Positions 24,967-34,744 of a DNA stretch of 64,000 bases are shown here, in pieces; within the stretch, counting starts at the first letter, position 1, and each line of letters begins with the position of its first letter. The notes below the pieces were generated by a model, which saw only the letters and a program-made list of their open reading frames with translations, was not told where the DNA came from and searched no databases. Made by a program: the position numbers and the translations under genes. Source of the stretch: Bradyrhizobium sp. SZCCHNS1050 (GTDB lineage: Bacteria; Pseudomonadota; Alphaproteobacteria; Rhizobiales; Xanthobacteraceae); the NCBI RefSeq assembly GCF_032484785.1, contig NZ_JAUETR010000002.1, positions 1,488,001-1,552,000 of the forward strand. Direction: 5' to 3'.

Positions 24967-25431
24967 ATGATGGCCAAGAGCAAGACCCTGTTCACCATCG
25001 GCTACGAGCACACGCCGGCCAAAGCCGTCCTCGACGAGCTGCAATCGGCCGGCGTCAAGCTGCTGGTCGACGTCCGCGCGGTGGCGGCCTCGCGCCGGCC
25101 GGGCTTCTCCAAGAGCCAGCTCGCCGCAGGGCTCGACGAGCGCGGCATCGGCTATGTGCACCTGCGCGGGCTCGGCACGCCGAAGGAAGGCCGCGAGGCG
25201 GCCCGCAGCGGCCACTACGACACGCTGCACAAGATCTACAGCGCGCATCTGAAGACGCCGCAGGCGAAGGAGCAGATGGACGAGCTGGCCTCGCTCGTGA
25301 AGAGCGCCGGTCCCGTCTGCCTGCTCTGCTACGAGCGCGACCACGCTCATTGCCACCGGCAATGGATCGCCGAGATCATCGAGGAGCGCGACCATGTCCG
25401 AGTCGAGAATCTGATCGCGCCGCAGGTCTGA
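24967..25431 (+). CDS. DUF488 family protein
   Basis: 154 residues. Conserved landmarks are LFTIGYEHTP, VKLLVDVRAVAASRRPGF, YVHLRGLGTPKEGR and the Cys/His block CLLCYERDHAHCHR near residue 120, which looks like a metal or redox site. Function is unknown. It starts 12 bases after the DUF72 stop with an AGGAGG ribosome site; the first of two adjacent ATGs is used. Co-transcription with DUF72 is likely. Confidence 0.88.
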   Translation: MMAKSKTLFTIGYEHTPAKAVLDELQSAGVKLLVDVRAVAASRRPGFSKSQLAAGLDERGIGYVHLRGLGTPKEGREAARSGHYDTLHKIYSAHLKTPQAKEQMDELASLVKSAGPVCLLCYERDHAHCHRQWIAEIIEERDHVRVENLIAPQV

Positions 25432-25435
25432 CGTT

Positions 25436-27121
25436 TCACTCCGCCGCGCAGGTGAAGGATGACGCCTGCTCGACGTCGCCGCCGACATATTTGGCGAATT
25501 TCGGCCACGGGCACAGCGGCCGCGTCCGCTGCGGGCTCCATGTCGATGGGAGCTCCTTGTTGGCCGCATTGACCGAGGCCGTGATCGCCTCCGGCGCCTT
25601 GCCCTTCTCGACCCAGTCCATCAGCGCGCCCAGCGCATCGAACTTCTCCAGCGTGACGCCGCCGCCGCAATGGGTCTCGCCGGGCAGCGCAAACAGCCGC
25701 GCGAAACCGTCGGCCTTGCCCTGGACGTTGGCGTTGAGCTTCTCATACCAGCGGATCGTGTCGTTGATTGAGAACACCGGATCAGCCTGGCCGTGGTAGA
25801 TCAGCATCTTGCGGGCACCGTTCTGGAACGCCGGCAAGGTTGGGTTATCGACCGCGGGCGGGGCCATGAAGTCCATCGCCGACTCCGTGAAGGGGCCTTC
25901 CTTGGCGTAGATCTTCGGCGCGTCCTTGTCGAAGTCGTAGGTCTGCAGCTTCTCGACGAGCTTGTCGGGCGAGCCTTCGATCTCGACCGGCGGCGTCGAG
26001 AAGATGTAGTTGAGCGAGGCGCCGCCCATGGTGGCAATGATCGGAAGGTTGTTCCACGGCGCCACCGGGCTTTCGACCTTCCAGGCACGCCAGTTGCCGG
26101 TGCCGACGCCACCATCCACCGGCCAGTCGGAATACAGCGGCTCGCCCTTGGAATTGTGCGGGCCCGCGAAGACTTTCTTCAAGGCATCGACCTTGGCGGC
26201 CGGCAGACAGGCTTCGGTTGCCCCAGCGGCGCAGCGCAGGCTGTCGAAATCGAACGCCTTCTGGCAGGCTTTCAGGTTGGCCGTGAGGCCGTCCTTGGCG
26301 CCGTCGAGCCCGTCGCAGACCTCCGTGATCTTGGAAGCGATCAGCTTGGCATCCTCCCGCGTGATCGACTTGCGGATGTCGACGTCGGCCTTGGTCAGCG
26401 CCTGCACGTCCCAGGCGTGCTGCACGGCAGCGCGCGGCAGGTTGAAGCCGGGATTGCCGACCAGGAAGCCGTCATACTGCTCGGGCATGCGCTCGGCAGC
26501 CACCATGGTGTGGCGGCCGCCATTGGAACAGCCGGCGATGTAGGAATAGTCCGGCTTCCTGCCGTAATGCGCCGAGATGATCGCCTTCGCGATCGGCGCC
26601 AGCGTGATGTCGGCCGAATAGCCATAGTCGCGGCGCGCCTGCGGATCGAGCCCGAAGGCTGAGCCGGACGCAAGCCCGCGCGGCTTGTTGGCGGGATCGC
26701 TGCCGGAGTGGCCGCTGTCCGACGACAGCACGGCAAAGCCGCGGGCGAGCGGCGTCACACCGCCACCGACGAGACCGTCGGCCTTGTCGCCGAGCGCCGG
26801 CACCACCAGGCCGTCATTACCGCCATTGACCTGATGCAGGAAGCGGCCGTTCCAGGTCTCCGGCAGCCTGATCTCGAACTGGATCGCATAGGCATGGCCA
26901 TCGACGCCGGTGCGCTCATTGACCTTGCCGGAGAGAATGCAATGCCGCGGCAGCCCGTCGGCGGCCTCCTGCAGCTTCGATCCCGTCAAGGTCAGCCCGG
27001 GGACCTTCAACGCCTCGGCCGTCACCTTGCTGCAGGCAACATCCTCAGCCCGCACCGCCTCCATCCCGGTTACGCACAAGATCCCTGCTGCGGCCAAAAA
27101 CGACGCCCCGGTTCGGATCAT
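25436..27121 (-). CDS. Tannase/feruloyl esterase family protein, secreted
   Basis: 561 residues with a signal peptide (GASFLAAAGILCVTGMEAVR, cleavage likely after AVRA). The nucleophile is in the GCSNGGRH elbow, the Asp in HGQADPVFS and the His in GETHCGGG. The Cys next to the Ser and the Cys after the His form the CS-D-HC arrangement of tannases and feruloyl esterases. It hydrolyses ester bonds of plant phenolics (gallate, ferulate) or terephthalate-type esters outside the cytoplasm. It is convergent with DUF488, four bases apart. The start at 27121 gives a good signal peptide; a longer frame does not. Confidence 0.9.
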   Translation of the reverse strand: MIRTGASFLAAAGILCVTGMEAVRAEDVACSKVTAEALKVPGLTLTGSKLQEAADGLPRHCILSGKVNERTGVDGHAYAIQFEIRLPETWNGRFLHQVNGGNDGLVVPALGDKADGLVGGGVTPLARGFAVLSSDSGHSGSDPANKPRGLASGSAFGLDPQARRDYGYSADITLAPIAKAIISAHYGRKPDYSYIAGCSNGGRHTMVAAERMPEQYDGFLVGNPGFNLPRAAVQHAWDVQALTKADVDIRKSITREDAKLIASKITEVCDGLDGAKDGLTANLKACQKAFDFDSLRCAAGATEACLPAAKVDALKKVFAGPHNSKGEPLYSDWPVDGGVGTGNWRAWKVESPVAPWNNLPIIATMGGASLNYIFSTPPVEIEGSPDKLVEKLQTYDFDKDAPKIYAKEGPFTESAMDFMAPPAVDNPTLPAFQNGARKMLIYHGQADPVFSINDTIRWYEKLNANVQGKADGFARLFALPGETHCGGGVTLEKFDALGALMDWVEKGKAPEAITASVNAANKELPSTWSPQRTRPLCPWPKFAKYVGGDVEQASSFTCAAE

Positions 27122-27213
27122 GCATTCCCCCTGATGATGCTTCTCGTTGGGGGCAGTTAAACGCGGAGGCCAGCCAATGTAAATCTCCGACATCGCGCGC
27201 CGTATCGCCTGCG

Positions 27214-28518
27214 TCAGTGCAATTGCCAGATCTCGAACGGCCGGTCGTAGCCGCGCACCGACACCGCGCCGTGGAAGACGGCGTCGCGCGCCCCGTCGCC
27301 GGCCGCCCGCCGCACCTCGCTCGAGATCAGGAGCTGCGAATCGAACTCCTTGTTCAGCGCCTCGAGCCGCGAGGCGAAATTCACGGTGTCACCGATGACG
27401 GTATACTCTTTGCGCCGCGGCGAGCCGATGCTGCCGGCGACCACCTCGCCCAGATGTATGCCGATCCCGATCCTGAGCTGCCAGGACGACGATGCGTTGA
27501 CCCGCTCCATCGCTGCCACCATCTCGCGCGCAGCCATGACCGCCTGCACGGCGGCATCGCGCGCCTCGAACGGCGCGCCGAACAGCGCCAGAAAACCATC
27601 GCCGAGGAATTTGTTGACGATGCCGCCATGACGCTCGAGGATCTCCACCAGCACCGCGAACGCTCCGTCGAGACGATCGACAACCTGCTGCGGCGTCTTC
27701 GACCGAGCCGCCGCGGTGAAGCCGCGGAAGTCGACGAACATCACCGCGACCTCGTGGATGTCGCGCGCCTCTGCCGTCCCCTCCTTCATCAGGCGCTCGA
27801 CGACCTGGGGCGAGACGTGCTGGCCAAACAAATCCGTGACGCGGTCGCGCGCCGACGCGGCCTCGATGCTCGCCGCGAACTGGCGTCGCAGCTGCACGCT
27901 GACGGCACCGGCGAGCATCCCGCACAACAGGATGATGAAGCTGCGCTCACCGTGATAGTAGACCTCCGGATTCTGGCTGAGATCGATCGAAGGCCGGTCG
28001 AACAGCGCCACCACCAGCAGCTCCACCGCGGCAACCAGACCGGTGAAGCTCGACAGCCAGAAATCGAGACGAAGCGTCGAGAGAACGATGAAGATGAAAT
28101 AGACCAGCGGCGCGCCGAAGCCCAGCGCCTTGTCGTGGCCGATGCCCTCGATCTGCAGGATGAGGACGAACGTTGGCAGCGAGGTCTCGACCAGGGCGCT
28201 GACATAGCGCCAGATCACCGGCACGTCCCGGCCGTGGCGGATGTCCGCCTTGATCCTGAACAGGATGAGAGTCTCGAAGCTGATGAATGCGACGATGATC
28301 GCGTAGACGTAGAGGACCCCGATCCGGCTCGGCCAGATCCACTCCGAGATCCTGGGCTCGAAGATTTCGACCAGCACCGATATCACGAGAAACAGAGCCG
28401 CAGTGGCGATCAGCGCCCTCACCCGCAGCAGCTCGGTGTTCAACGTCTGGCGCATCAGCGCCTGGTCGAACTCGGCCGGCGCTTCGTTCGCCTGTCCTGC
28501 TCCTCCCACGATCTGCAT
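27214..28518 (-). CDS. Class III adenylate/guanylate cyclase with six-helix membrane sensor
   Basis: 434 residues. Residues about 35-210 hold six hydrophobic segments, followed by a linker coiled coil and the cyclase catalytic domain from about 235. The catalytic domain contains VAVMFVDFRGFTA (metal Asp), KFLGDGFLALFG (second metal Asp region), and GIHLGEVVAGSIGSPRRKEY / TVIGDTVNFASRLEAL (base and transition-state residues). It makes cAMP from ATP in response to a membrane or periplasmic cue. TGAGGCAAG precedes the ATG. Single gene downstream of the ABC efflux operon. Confidence 0.93.
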   Translation of the reverse strand: MQIVGGAGQANEAPAEFDQALMRQTLNTELLRVRALIATAALFLVISVLVEIFEPRISEWIWPSRIGVLYVYAIIVAFISFETLILFRIKADIRHGRDVPVIWRYVSALVETSLPTFVLILQIEGIGHDKALGFGAPLVYFIFIVLSTLRLDFWLSSFTGLVAAVELLVVALFDRPSIDLSQNPEVYYHGERSFIILLCGMLAGAVSVQLRRQFAASIEAASARDRVTDLFGQHVSPQVVERLMKEGTAEARDIHEVAVMFVDFRGFTAAARSKTPQQVVDRLDGAFAVLVEILERHGGIVNKFLGDGFLALFGAPFEARDAAVQAVMAAREMVAAMERVNASSSWQLRIGIGIHLGEVVAGSIGSPRRKEYTVIGDTVNFASRLEALNKEFDSQLLISSEVRRAAGDGARDAVFHGAVSVRGYDRPFEIWQLH

Positions 28519-28557
28519 CTTGCCTCAGCCGTTCCTGCTCCCGGCCGCCATTGTGCC

Positions 28558-29715
28558 TCAATCGAGGGTGCGGCGGAAGCGTAGGACGGCGACCGTCATG
28601 GCGAACAGCATGAGGCCGAACAGGGCGATCGTATCATGCTGCAGGTTCTGGAGCGTCGAGCCCTTCAGCATGATGGCGCGGACGATGCGCAGATAGTGCG
28701 TCAGCGGCAGGCATTCACCGAGCACTTGCGCCCATTGCGGCATGCCAAGAAAGGGAAACATGAATCCGGACAACAGGATGCTCGGCAGGAAGAACATCAT
28801 CGAGAGCTGCATTGCCTGCAGCTGGTTCTGCGCCAGGGTCGAGAAGGTGTAGCCGATCGAGAGGTTGGTCGCGATGAACAGAGTCGACAGCAGCGCCAAC
28901 AGCAGCAGGTTGCCCATGATCGGAACGCCGAACAGCAGGACGCCGATGCCGATGATGATCGTCGCCTGCAGGAAGCCGACCATCACATAGGGGATGATCT
29001 TGCCGAGCATGACCTCGACCGGCTTGATCGGCATCGACAGCAGGCTCTCCATCGTGCCGCGCTCGATCTCGCGCGTCACCGAGAGCGCGGTGAAGATCAG
29101 CATGGTCATGGTCAGGATGGTGCCGACGAGGCCCGGCACGATGTTGAGCCGCGACGAGGCCGCCGGGTTGTAGCGCGCGTGGGCCCGGATCTCGAACGGC
29201 GTCGTGACGGGATTGCCGGTGTACAGATCGTGCGCCAGCGCGGTCTGCACGATCATGCCGAGCGAGGACAGCGCCGATGACGCCGCGACCGGATCGGTCG
29301 CGTCGGCCGCAACGAGCAGGGCCGGCCGGTCGCCGCGGCGGACCGCGCGCTCGAAGCCGCGCGGGATCTCGACGCCGAACAGGACCTTGCCGGACAGCAG
29401 GAGATCGTCGAACTCGGCGACGCTGCTGACCTCCTGGGTGAAGCGGAAATACGCGGTGTTCTCCATCGCCTTCAGGATCGAGCGGCCGAGATCGCTGTCC
29501 TCCTGCAGCAGCACCGCCGCCGGCAGATGATGCGGCGTGGTGTTGATCGCGTAGCCGAACAGCATCAGTTGCATCACCGGGATCATCACGATCATCGCAA
29601 ACGAGACCCGGTCGCGCTTGAGCTGGATGAACTCCTTGACCAGCATCGCGTAGGTGCGCCGCCAGAAGCCGAAGCGCGGCTCGGAAGACGCGTGATGGAC
29701 GGCTGCGTCGCTCAT
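28558..29715 (-). CDS. ABC-2 type transporter permease (YhhJ-like)
   Basis: 385 residues. The N-terminal helix (FAMIVMIPVMQLMLFGYAIN) is followed by a large extracytoplasmic domain to about residue 185, then five helices including GLVGTILTMTMLIFTALSVT and the EIERGTMESLLSMPIKPVE motif of ABC2 permeases. It forms the export channel with the ATPase encoded upstream. Its ATG overlaps the ATPase stop by four bases. The operon order TetR, HlyD, ATPase, permease matches YhiI-RbbA/YhbJ-type efflux systems. Confidence 0.92.
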   Translation of the reverse strand: MSDAAVHHASSEPRFGFWRRTYAMLVKEFIQLKRDRVSFAMIVMIPVMQLMLFGYAINTTPHHLPAAVLLQEDSDLGRSILKAMENTAYFRFTQEVSSVAEFDDLLLSGKVLFGVEIPRGFERAVRRGDRPALLVAADATDPVAASSALSSLGMIVQTALAHDLYTGNPVTTPFEIRAHARYNPAASSRLNIVPGLVGTILTMTMLIFTALSVTREIERGTMESLLSMPIKPVEVMLGKIIPYVMVGFLQATIIIGIGVLLFGVPIMGNLLLLALLSTLFIATNLSIGYTFSTLAQNQLQAMQLSMMFFLPSILLSGFMFPFLGMPQWAQVLGECLPLTHYLRIVRAIMLKGSTLQNLQHDTIALFGLMLFAMTVAVLRFRRTLD

Positions 29716-30650
29716 TGGAAATTGTCCCGTGAACGGTTCATCAGGTCGATGAAGACGTCCTCGAGCGAGGGCGCGGCGGGCTGCCAGTGCAGATCAGCCT
29801 TGTCGCGCCAGGGCGCGATCGCAGCGTCCAGCGCGTCGCGGTCGCGGCCGGACACGTGCAGGCTGGTGCCGAACGGCGCCACCATGTCGACCCCCGGCTT
29901 GCCGGTGAGGTCCGCCGCGAGCTCGCGCAGATCGTCGCCGCTCACCGTATACGTGGTGAGCGCCGATTGCGCGATCACCTCCGAGACGGTGCCGTGCACC
30001 AGCAGATGACCATAGGCGATATAGGCGATCTCGTGACAGCGCTCGGCCTCGTCCATGTAGTGGGTCGAGACCAGCACGGTCAGCCCTTCGCCGGCGAGCG
30101 CATGGATCTCGTTCCAGAAGTCGCGCCGCGCCTTGGGATCGACGCCGGCGGTGGGCTCGTCGAGCAGCAGCAGTTGCGGATTCGGCAGGGTGCAGGCCCC
30201 GAGCGCCAGCCGCTGCTTCCAGCCGCCCGACAACTCGCCGGCGAGCTGCCGCTCGCGGCCGGCAAGCCCGAGCCGCTGCACCATGTCGCGCGCGGCCCGG
30301 CGCGGATCGGACATGCCATAGAGGCGCGCCACGAATTCGAGGTTCTCCCGCACCGAGAGGTCCTGATAGAGGCTGAAGCGCTGCGTCATGTAGCCCACCC
30401 GGCGCTTGATCTTGTCGGCGTCGCGACGGATGTCGAAACCGAGGCAGGTGCCCTCGCCGCCGTCGGGTGTCAGCAGGCCGCACAGCATCCGGATGGTCGT
30501 GGTCTTGCCCGAGCCGTTCGGGCCGAGAAAGCCGTAGATCGAGCCGCGCTTCACCTGCATCGACAGATCATGCACGACCTCGCGGCCGTCGAAGGACTTG
30601 GTCAATCCCTGGACGTCGATCGCGATCTCGGCGGGACCCGTTCCGTTCAT
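29712..30650 (-). CDS. ABC transporter ATP-binding protein
   Basis: 312 residues with Walker A GPNGSGKTT, Q-loop YMTQRFSLYQDL, signature LSGGWKQRLALG, Walker B LLLLDEPTAGVD and the H-loop STHYMDEAERC, all intact. It is DrrA/CcmA-like in its C-terminal extension. It energises the ABC-2 permease encoded immediately downstream. It overlaps the HlyD gene upstream by four bases, so all four genes of the operon are translationally coupled. Confidence 0.94.
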   Translation of the reverse strand: MNGTGPAEIAIDVQGLTKSFDGREVVHDLSMQVKRGSIYGFLGPNGSGKTTTIRMLCGLLTPDGGEGTCLGFDIRRDADKIKRRVGYMTQRFSLYQDLSVRENLEFVARLYGMSDPRRAARDMVQRLGLAGRERQLAGELSGGWKQRLALGACTLPNPQLLLLDEPTAGVDPKARRDFWNEIHALAGEGLTVLVSTHYMDEAERCHEIAYIAYGHLLVHGTVSEVIAQSALTTYTVSGDDLRELAADLTGKPGVDMVAPFGTSLHVSGRDRDALDAAIAPWRDKADLHWQPAAPSLEDVFIDLMNRSRDNFQ

Positions 30651-31438
30651 TGCTTGTCCGCCACCGGGGTCTTCGGATCAGGCGTCCTGGAATGCGGATA
30701 GATGCTCACCGGCTGGCCGACGCGCAGCGCATCCGGCCGCGACGGCCGCGCCTGGATCAGATAGACGAGCTTGTTGCGCTCATCGAGGCTGTAGATCACC
30801 GGCGGCGTGTATTCCGCCGAGGTCGCGAGGAAATAGATTCTGGCCGTCAGATCATCAGCACAGTTGTCGCAGGTGACGCGGACCTCGTCACCGATCGCGA
30901 GCTTCGGCAGATCAGGCTCGGGCACGTAGAAGCGCAGCTTCATGTTGCCCGGCGGCATGATCGACAGCACTGGCCGTTGCGCCGCGACCATCTCGCCCTC
31001 GCGGAAGTAGATCTGCTGGATAGTGCCCGCGACCGGTGCCACGCCCTTGCGCCGTGCCAGCCGCGTCTGCGAGGTCACGAGATGGGCCTCGGCGACGCGC
31101 AGCGCCGAAACGGCGGAGTCGAGCGTCGCCTGTGTCCCCGCGCCCGTCTTGCTCAGGGCCGCGGCGCGGTCATAGGTCTGCTGCGCGTTGGCCAGCGTCG
31201 CCTTGGTCTGGTTGAGATCGGCCTGCTGCAGATCGTCGTCGACCGAATAGAGCGGATCGCCGACCTTGACCACGTCGCCCTCATGCACGTTCAGCTTCGT
31301 GATCCGACCCGCTTCGTCCGGGCTGACGAAGATCATGTCGGCCTCGACCCAGCCTTGATAGCCGGGATCGCGCGTCTCCTTGCAGGCGTTGAACGTGAAG
31401 GCCGTGACCAGCACGGCGAGGCAATGCAGCAGGCTCAT
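30647..31438 (-). CDS. HlyD-family periplasmic adaptor of the ABC efflux operon
   Basis: 263 residues. The N-terminal hydrophobic segment ends in FNAC, a possible lipobox. The lipoyl-like half motif GRITKLNVHEGDVVKVGDPL is followed by a coiled-coil hairpin (about 75-150) and the second half VAPVAGTIQQIYFREGEMV, then beta-barrel domains. It links the inner-membrane ABC pump to an outer-membrane channel, which is not encoded here. GGAGG precedes the ATG, and the start overlaps the TetR stop by four bases. A longer frame upstream is antisense or out of frame with TetR and is not coding. Confidence 0.9.
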   Translation of the reverse strand: MSLLHCLAVLVTAFTFNACKETRDPGYQGWVEADMIFVSPDEAGRITKLNVHEGDVVKVGDPLYSVDDDLQQADLNQTKATLANAQQTYDRAAALSKTGAGTQATLDSAVSALRVAEAHLVTSQTRLARRKGVAPVAGTIQQIYFREGEMVAAQRPVLSIMPPGNMKLRFYVPEPDLPKLAIGDEVRVTCDNCADDLTARIYFLATSAEYTPPVIYSLDERNKLVYLIQARPSRPDALRVGQPVSIYPHSRTPDPKTPVADKQ

Positions 31439-32103
31439 GTCGGCCTCCTCGTGCCAAAGATCAGATCGAGATGGGTCTGCAGCATCGCTTCGGCGTCGAG
31501 CGGCGCATGTCGCTCGAACAGGCTCTTCCACAGCACCGCGACCATCATTGGCGCGATCATCAATTGCGGGTGTTGCACCAGCTTGGGCTCGCGGATCTCG
31601 CCGCGCGTGATCGCCAACTGGATCAGCGCGCGCATGGCCGCGAGACCGCGGGAGACGACCTCGCGATAATAGAAATCGGCAATGGCCGGAAAGCGCGGCC
31701 CTTCCGCGATGATGAGCCGGACGAGATCGGCCCGCCGGGTGCCGGCGACCTCCTGCAGGAACATGCGCGCCAACGCCTCGACCATGTCGCGCACCGAGCC
31801 GCCGGCAGGCGGCGGTGCGGCAAGACGGCCGACGAAGGGCACGATCGCGGTCCGGATCAATTCCTCGAACATCGATTCCTTGTCCTTGAAGTGCAGATAG
31901 ATCGTCCCCTTGGCGACCCCGGCCCGCTTGGCGACGTCGTCCAGCCGGGTCGCCGCGAAGCCTCGGGCGATGAACTCGTCCATCGCCGCCTGCACGATCG
32001 CCGCGCGGCGCTCGGCGGAGCGATCCGCCCGGCGCGACGCGCCAGCTCCCGCTGGCTTGGCGGCCTGAACTCTGCGCTCGGACAATTTCGACGGCTTCGA
32101 CAT
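31435..32103 (-). CDS. TetR family transcriptional regulator
   Basis: 222 residues. The helix-turn-helix domain spans about 30-75 (ERRAAIVQAAMDEFIARGF, then VAKRAGVAKGTIYLHFKDKE), preceded by a basic tail. The C-terminal ligand domain is of the TetR_C type with hydrophobic helices. First gene of the efflux operon; it presumably represses its own operon through the 20-bp palindrome located ten bases upstream of its start codon. Confidence 0.92.
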   Translation of the reverse strand: MSKPSKLSERRVQAAKPAGAGASRRADRSAERRAAIVQAAMDEFIARGFAATRLDDVAKRAGVAKGTIYLHFKDKESMFEELIRTAIVPFVGRLAAPPPAGGSVRDMVEALARMFLQEVAGTRRADLVRLIIAEGPRFPAIADFYYREVVSRGLAAMRALIQLAITRGEIREPKLVQHPQLMIAPMMVAVLWKSLFERHAPLDAEAMLQTHLDLIFGTRRPT

Positions 32104-32112
32104 GGAACAATT

Positions 32113-32132
32113 ATGACTGACTAGTCAGTCAT
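32113..32132 (-). promoter_or_regulatory. Operator palindrome of the TetR-controlled efflux operon
   Basis: ATGACTGACTAGTCAGTCAT is a perfect 20-bp palindrome, the expected size for a TetR dimer site. It lies just upstream of the regulator gene, where it would cover the promoter. Confidence 0.75.
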
Positions 32133-32219
32133 TGTAAAGAGGCCTCGCAGATCTATCGGCGCGGGTCAGGAGCCCTACCCGACCGCGCGCGGCCCCCTCG
32201 TCAGACGAAGTCGGCGCGA

Positions 32220-33500
32220 TCACGCACAGGACCTGATGTAAGGCCGATTGACCTCCCAGAGCTCGTCCACGATCTGGCGCGCGGCGGCCGCCGAGTTGAC
32301 GACGGGATCGATGAGCAGCGCCTGCAGCGCGAGATCCTTGGAGGCGGTCATGGCCGCCTGCACCGCCAGTTGCTGAACCTGAACCTGGACCGACATCAGC
32401 TTGGCGACGGCATCTGGAAGCGGGCCCAGCGACACCGGATGGATACCGACGCGATCGGCGACAACGGGCACTTCGACCGCGGCCTCGGCAGCCAGGTTGG
32501 GAATGACGTGACGGTTCAGAACGACGCCGGACTCGATGACCTGCTTCCGATCGTGCAGCACCGAGCCGATCACGGTGACCGCGCGCTCTCCGGACGGCAT
32601 TCGCCACCAGTCCGGCATGCCGGATTTGCCTGCCAGGACCTCGTCGATCTGCCGGATCAGCTTGGCCCGTTCCGCCTCGTCCCAGGCGAAGTCGTACCCG
32701 CTCTCGCCCGCTTCCCAGCCATAGGCGAGATATTCGCCGACATGGCTGTCGCCGCAGCCCAGCCAGAAGCCGAAGTCGCGCAACAGCGCCCGCGTCAGCG
32801 GCGCGACCTTGGGGTCGTGGCTCCCAGCCTTTTCGCGGAGCAGTGGATAGAGATCGGCCCCGGTGTCGCGATCCCGGATCTGCATGAGACATTGGAAATG
32901 GTTGAGCCCGGCGCCCCACACGTCCACGCGCTCCTCGGCCAGTTCCAGAATGGAAGCCACCTGGCTGCGCGCGATGAAGATGCCGTGGCACAGGCCGATA
33001 TGCGCGAGGCGGCTGTGAAGCCCCAGCGCGAGGATGATGCGGCTCTCAGGATTGGAGAAGTTGATGAACAGCGCGTCCGGACAGCGCCGCTCCATCTCGC
33101 GCACGAAGTCGAATACGACCGGCAAGGTGCGGAGCGTGAAGAACAATGCGCCCGGCCCGCCATTCTCGCCCAGCGTGTGCCGGATGCCGTATTTGCGCGG
33201 CACCTCGAAATCGAGCTTCCACAAGCGGTTGCGGTCGATCGCGGTGGCATGGATCACGAAGCCGGCGCCGTCGAGCGCCGCGCGCCAATCCGTGGTCGCC
33301 TCGATCTTAAGGCCGGCGCCGGAGAGGTCGTTGAGCAGCCGGGCCAGTGCTTCCGACCGGGCAAGCCGGATCGGGTCGCGGCCGACCAGCACGAGCGTCG
33401 AACCCGCGAGATCATGCGTCGAGAACAGGTCCCGGAACACGCTGAGTCCGAAGGACGCGCTGCTCGCGCCGAGGAAGACGATCTTGGTGACGGCTGCCAT
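32220..33500 (-). CDS. Glycoside hydrolase family 4 enzyme (alpha-glucosidase/galactosidase/galacturonidase type)
   Basis: 426 residues. The N-terminal Rossmann NAD site is [12 protein letters not shown]. Family landmarks follow: [30 protein letters not shown] (metal-binding Cys/His) and AGLNHFQC (metal His). GH4 enzymes cleave glycosides by an NAD- and Mn-dependent oxidation/elimination route in the cytoplasm. Substrate specificity cannot be read off. The ATG at 33500 is preferred over an upstream TTG; the ribosome site is weak in both cases. No sugar transporter is adjacent. Confidence 0.85.
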   Translation of the reverse strand: MAAVTKIVFLGASSASFGLSVFRDLFSTHDLAGSTLVLVGRDPIRLARSEALARLLNDLSGAGLKIEATTDWRAALDGAGFVIHATAIDRNRLWKLDFEVPRKYGIRHTLGENGGPGALFFTLRTLPVVFDFVREMERRCPDALFINFSNPESRIILALGLHSRLAHIGLCHGIFIARSQVASILELAEERVDVWGAGLNHFQCLMQIRDRDTGADLYPLLREKAGSHDPKVAPLTRALLRDFGFWLGCGDSHVGEYLAYGWEAGESGYDFAWDEAERAKLIRQIDEVLAGKSGMPDWWRMPSGERAVTVIGSVLHDRKQVIESGVVLNRHVIPNLAAEAAVEVPVVADRVGIHPVSLGPLPDAVAKLMSVQVQVQQLAVQAAMTASKDLALQALLIDPVVNSAAAARQIVDELWEVNRPYIRSCA

Positions 33501-33596
33501 GAGCAATTTGTGCCAGCGCCGCGCGTCCCCATTCCTGATCCAGATCAAACCGCCGCCCCAATGTACGGCACGGCGGCGCGTCGATCGGTCTTGCGA

Positions 33597-34622
33597 TCAG
33601 CCGAAGTCGAGCACCACGCGACCGTCGATCTTGCCGGCCTTCATGCGGTCGAAGACGGTGTTGATCTCCGACAATGGCGCTGTGGTCACCTCGGCCGTCA
33701 CCTTGCCGTCCGCGGCGAACGCGATGGCTTCGTCGAGATCACGCCTGGTGCCGACGATCGAGCCGCGCACGGTGATGCGCTTCAGCACGACATCGAAGAT
33801 CGGTGTCGGGAATTCGCCCGGCGGCAAGCCGACGAGGCTGACCGTCCCCTTGCGGCGGACCATGTGCAGCGCCTGGGCAAAAGCCGGCGTCGACACCGCA
33901 GTGACCAGCACGCCATGCGCGCCGCCGCCGGTGATTGCGATCACCTGCGCCACGGCATCCTTGTCGAGCGCGTTGACGGCATGTTCGGCGCCGGCCTCCA
34001 GCGCGAGTTTCAGCTTGTCCTCGGCGATGTCGAGACCGATCGCCTTCAGCCCCATCGCCTTCGCATACTGGATTGCAACATGACCGAGGCCGCCGACGCC
34101 GGAGACCACCACCCACTCGCCCGGCCGCGCGTCGGTCTCCTTCAAACCCTTGTAGGTGGTGACGCCGGCGCAGAGGATCGGGGCGATCCTGGCGAAATCC
34201 ACATTGGCCGGCAGACGCGCAGCGAACGCCGCGGATGCGATCACGTATTCGGCAAAGCCGCCATTCACGCTGTAGCCGGTGTTGTGCTGGTGCTCGCACA
34301 AGGTCTCCCAGCCGGTCTCGCAATACTCGCAGCGCAGGCAGGCATCGTGCAGCCACGCCACGCCCACGGCGTCGCCGACCTTGAAGTCGGTGCCCCCGGG
34401 CCCGAGCGCCGCGACGATCCCGGCCGCCTCGTGTCCTGGGATGAATGGCGGCACCGGCTTCACCGGCCAATCGCCGGAGGCGGCGTGAAGGTCGGTGTGG
34501 CAGACGCCGCACGCCTTCACCCTGACCAGAAGCTCGCCGGGTCCCGGCACAGGAATCGGAACGTCCTCGATGTCGAGCGGCTTGCCGAAGGCTTTGACGA
34601 CGGCGGCTTTCATGGTCTGCAT
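33597..34622 (-). CDS. Zinc-dependent alcohol dehydrogenase (AdhP-like)
   Basis: 341 residues. The catalytic zinc ligands are Cys in GVCHTDLH, the GHEAAG His-Glu and a later Cys. The four structural zinc Cys are in CLRCEYCETGWETLC. The NAD-binding motif is VSGVGGLGHVAIQYAK. It oxidises primary alcohols or reduces aldehydes with NAD(H). The start at 34622 has AGGAG seven bases upstream; a second ATG three codons later is possible. Single gene. Confidence 0.93.
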   Translation of the reverse strand: MQTMKAAVVKAFGKPLDIEDVPIPVPGPGELLVRVKACGVCHTDLHAASGDWPVKPVPPFIPGHEAAGIVAALGPGGTDFKVGDAVGVAWLHDACLRCEYCETGWETLCEHQHNTGYSVNGGFAEYVIASAAFAARLPANVDFARIAPILCAGVTTYKGLKETDARPGEWVVVSGVGGLGHVAIQYAKAMGLKAIGLDIAEDKLKLALEAGAEHAVNALDKDAVAQVIAITGGGAHGVLVTAVSTPAFAQALHMVRRKGTVSLVGLPPGEFPTPIFDVVLKRITVRGSIVGTRRDLDEAIAFAADGKVTAEVTTAPLSEINTVFDRMKAGKIDGRVVLDFG

Positions 34623-34744
34623 CTGTCTGCTCCTCATGTCGCGGCGCAAACTAACGACGTCGGCGTATTCCGGGCTTGATCGGCATCAAGCCGCGCCGCT
34701 GCATGAAGTAACAGTTTGATGACAGCGCAATGTGCCCATGGCTG

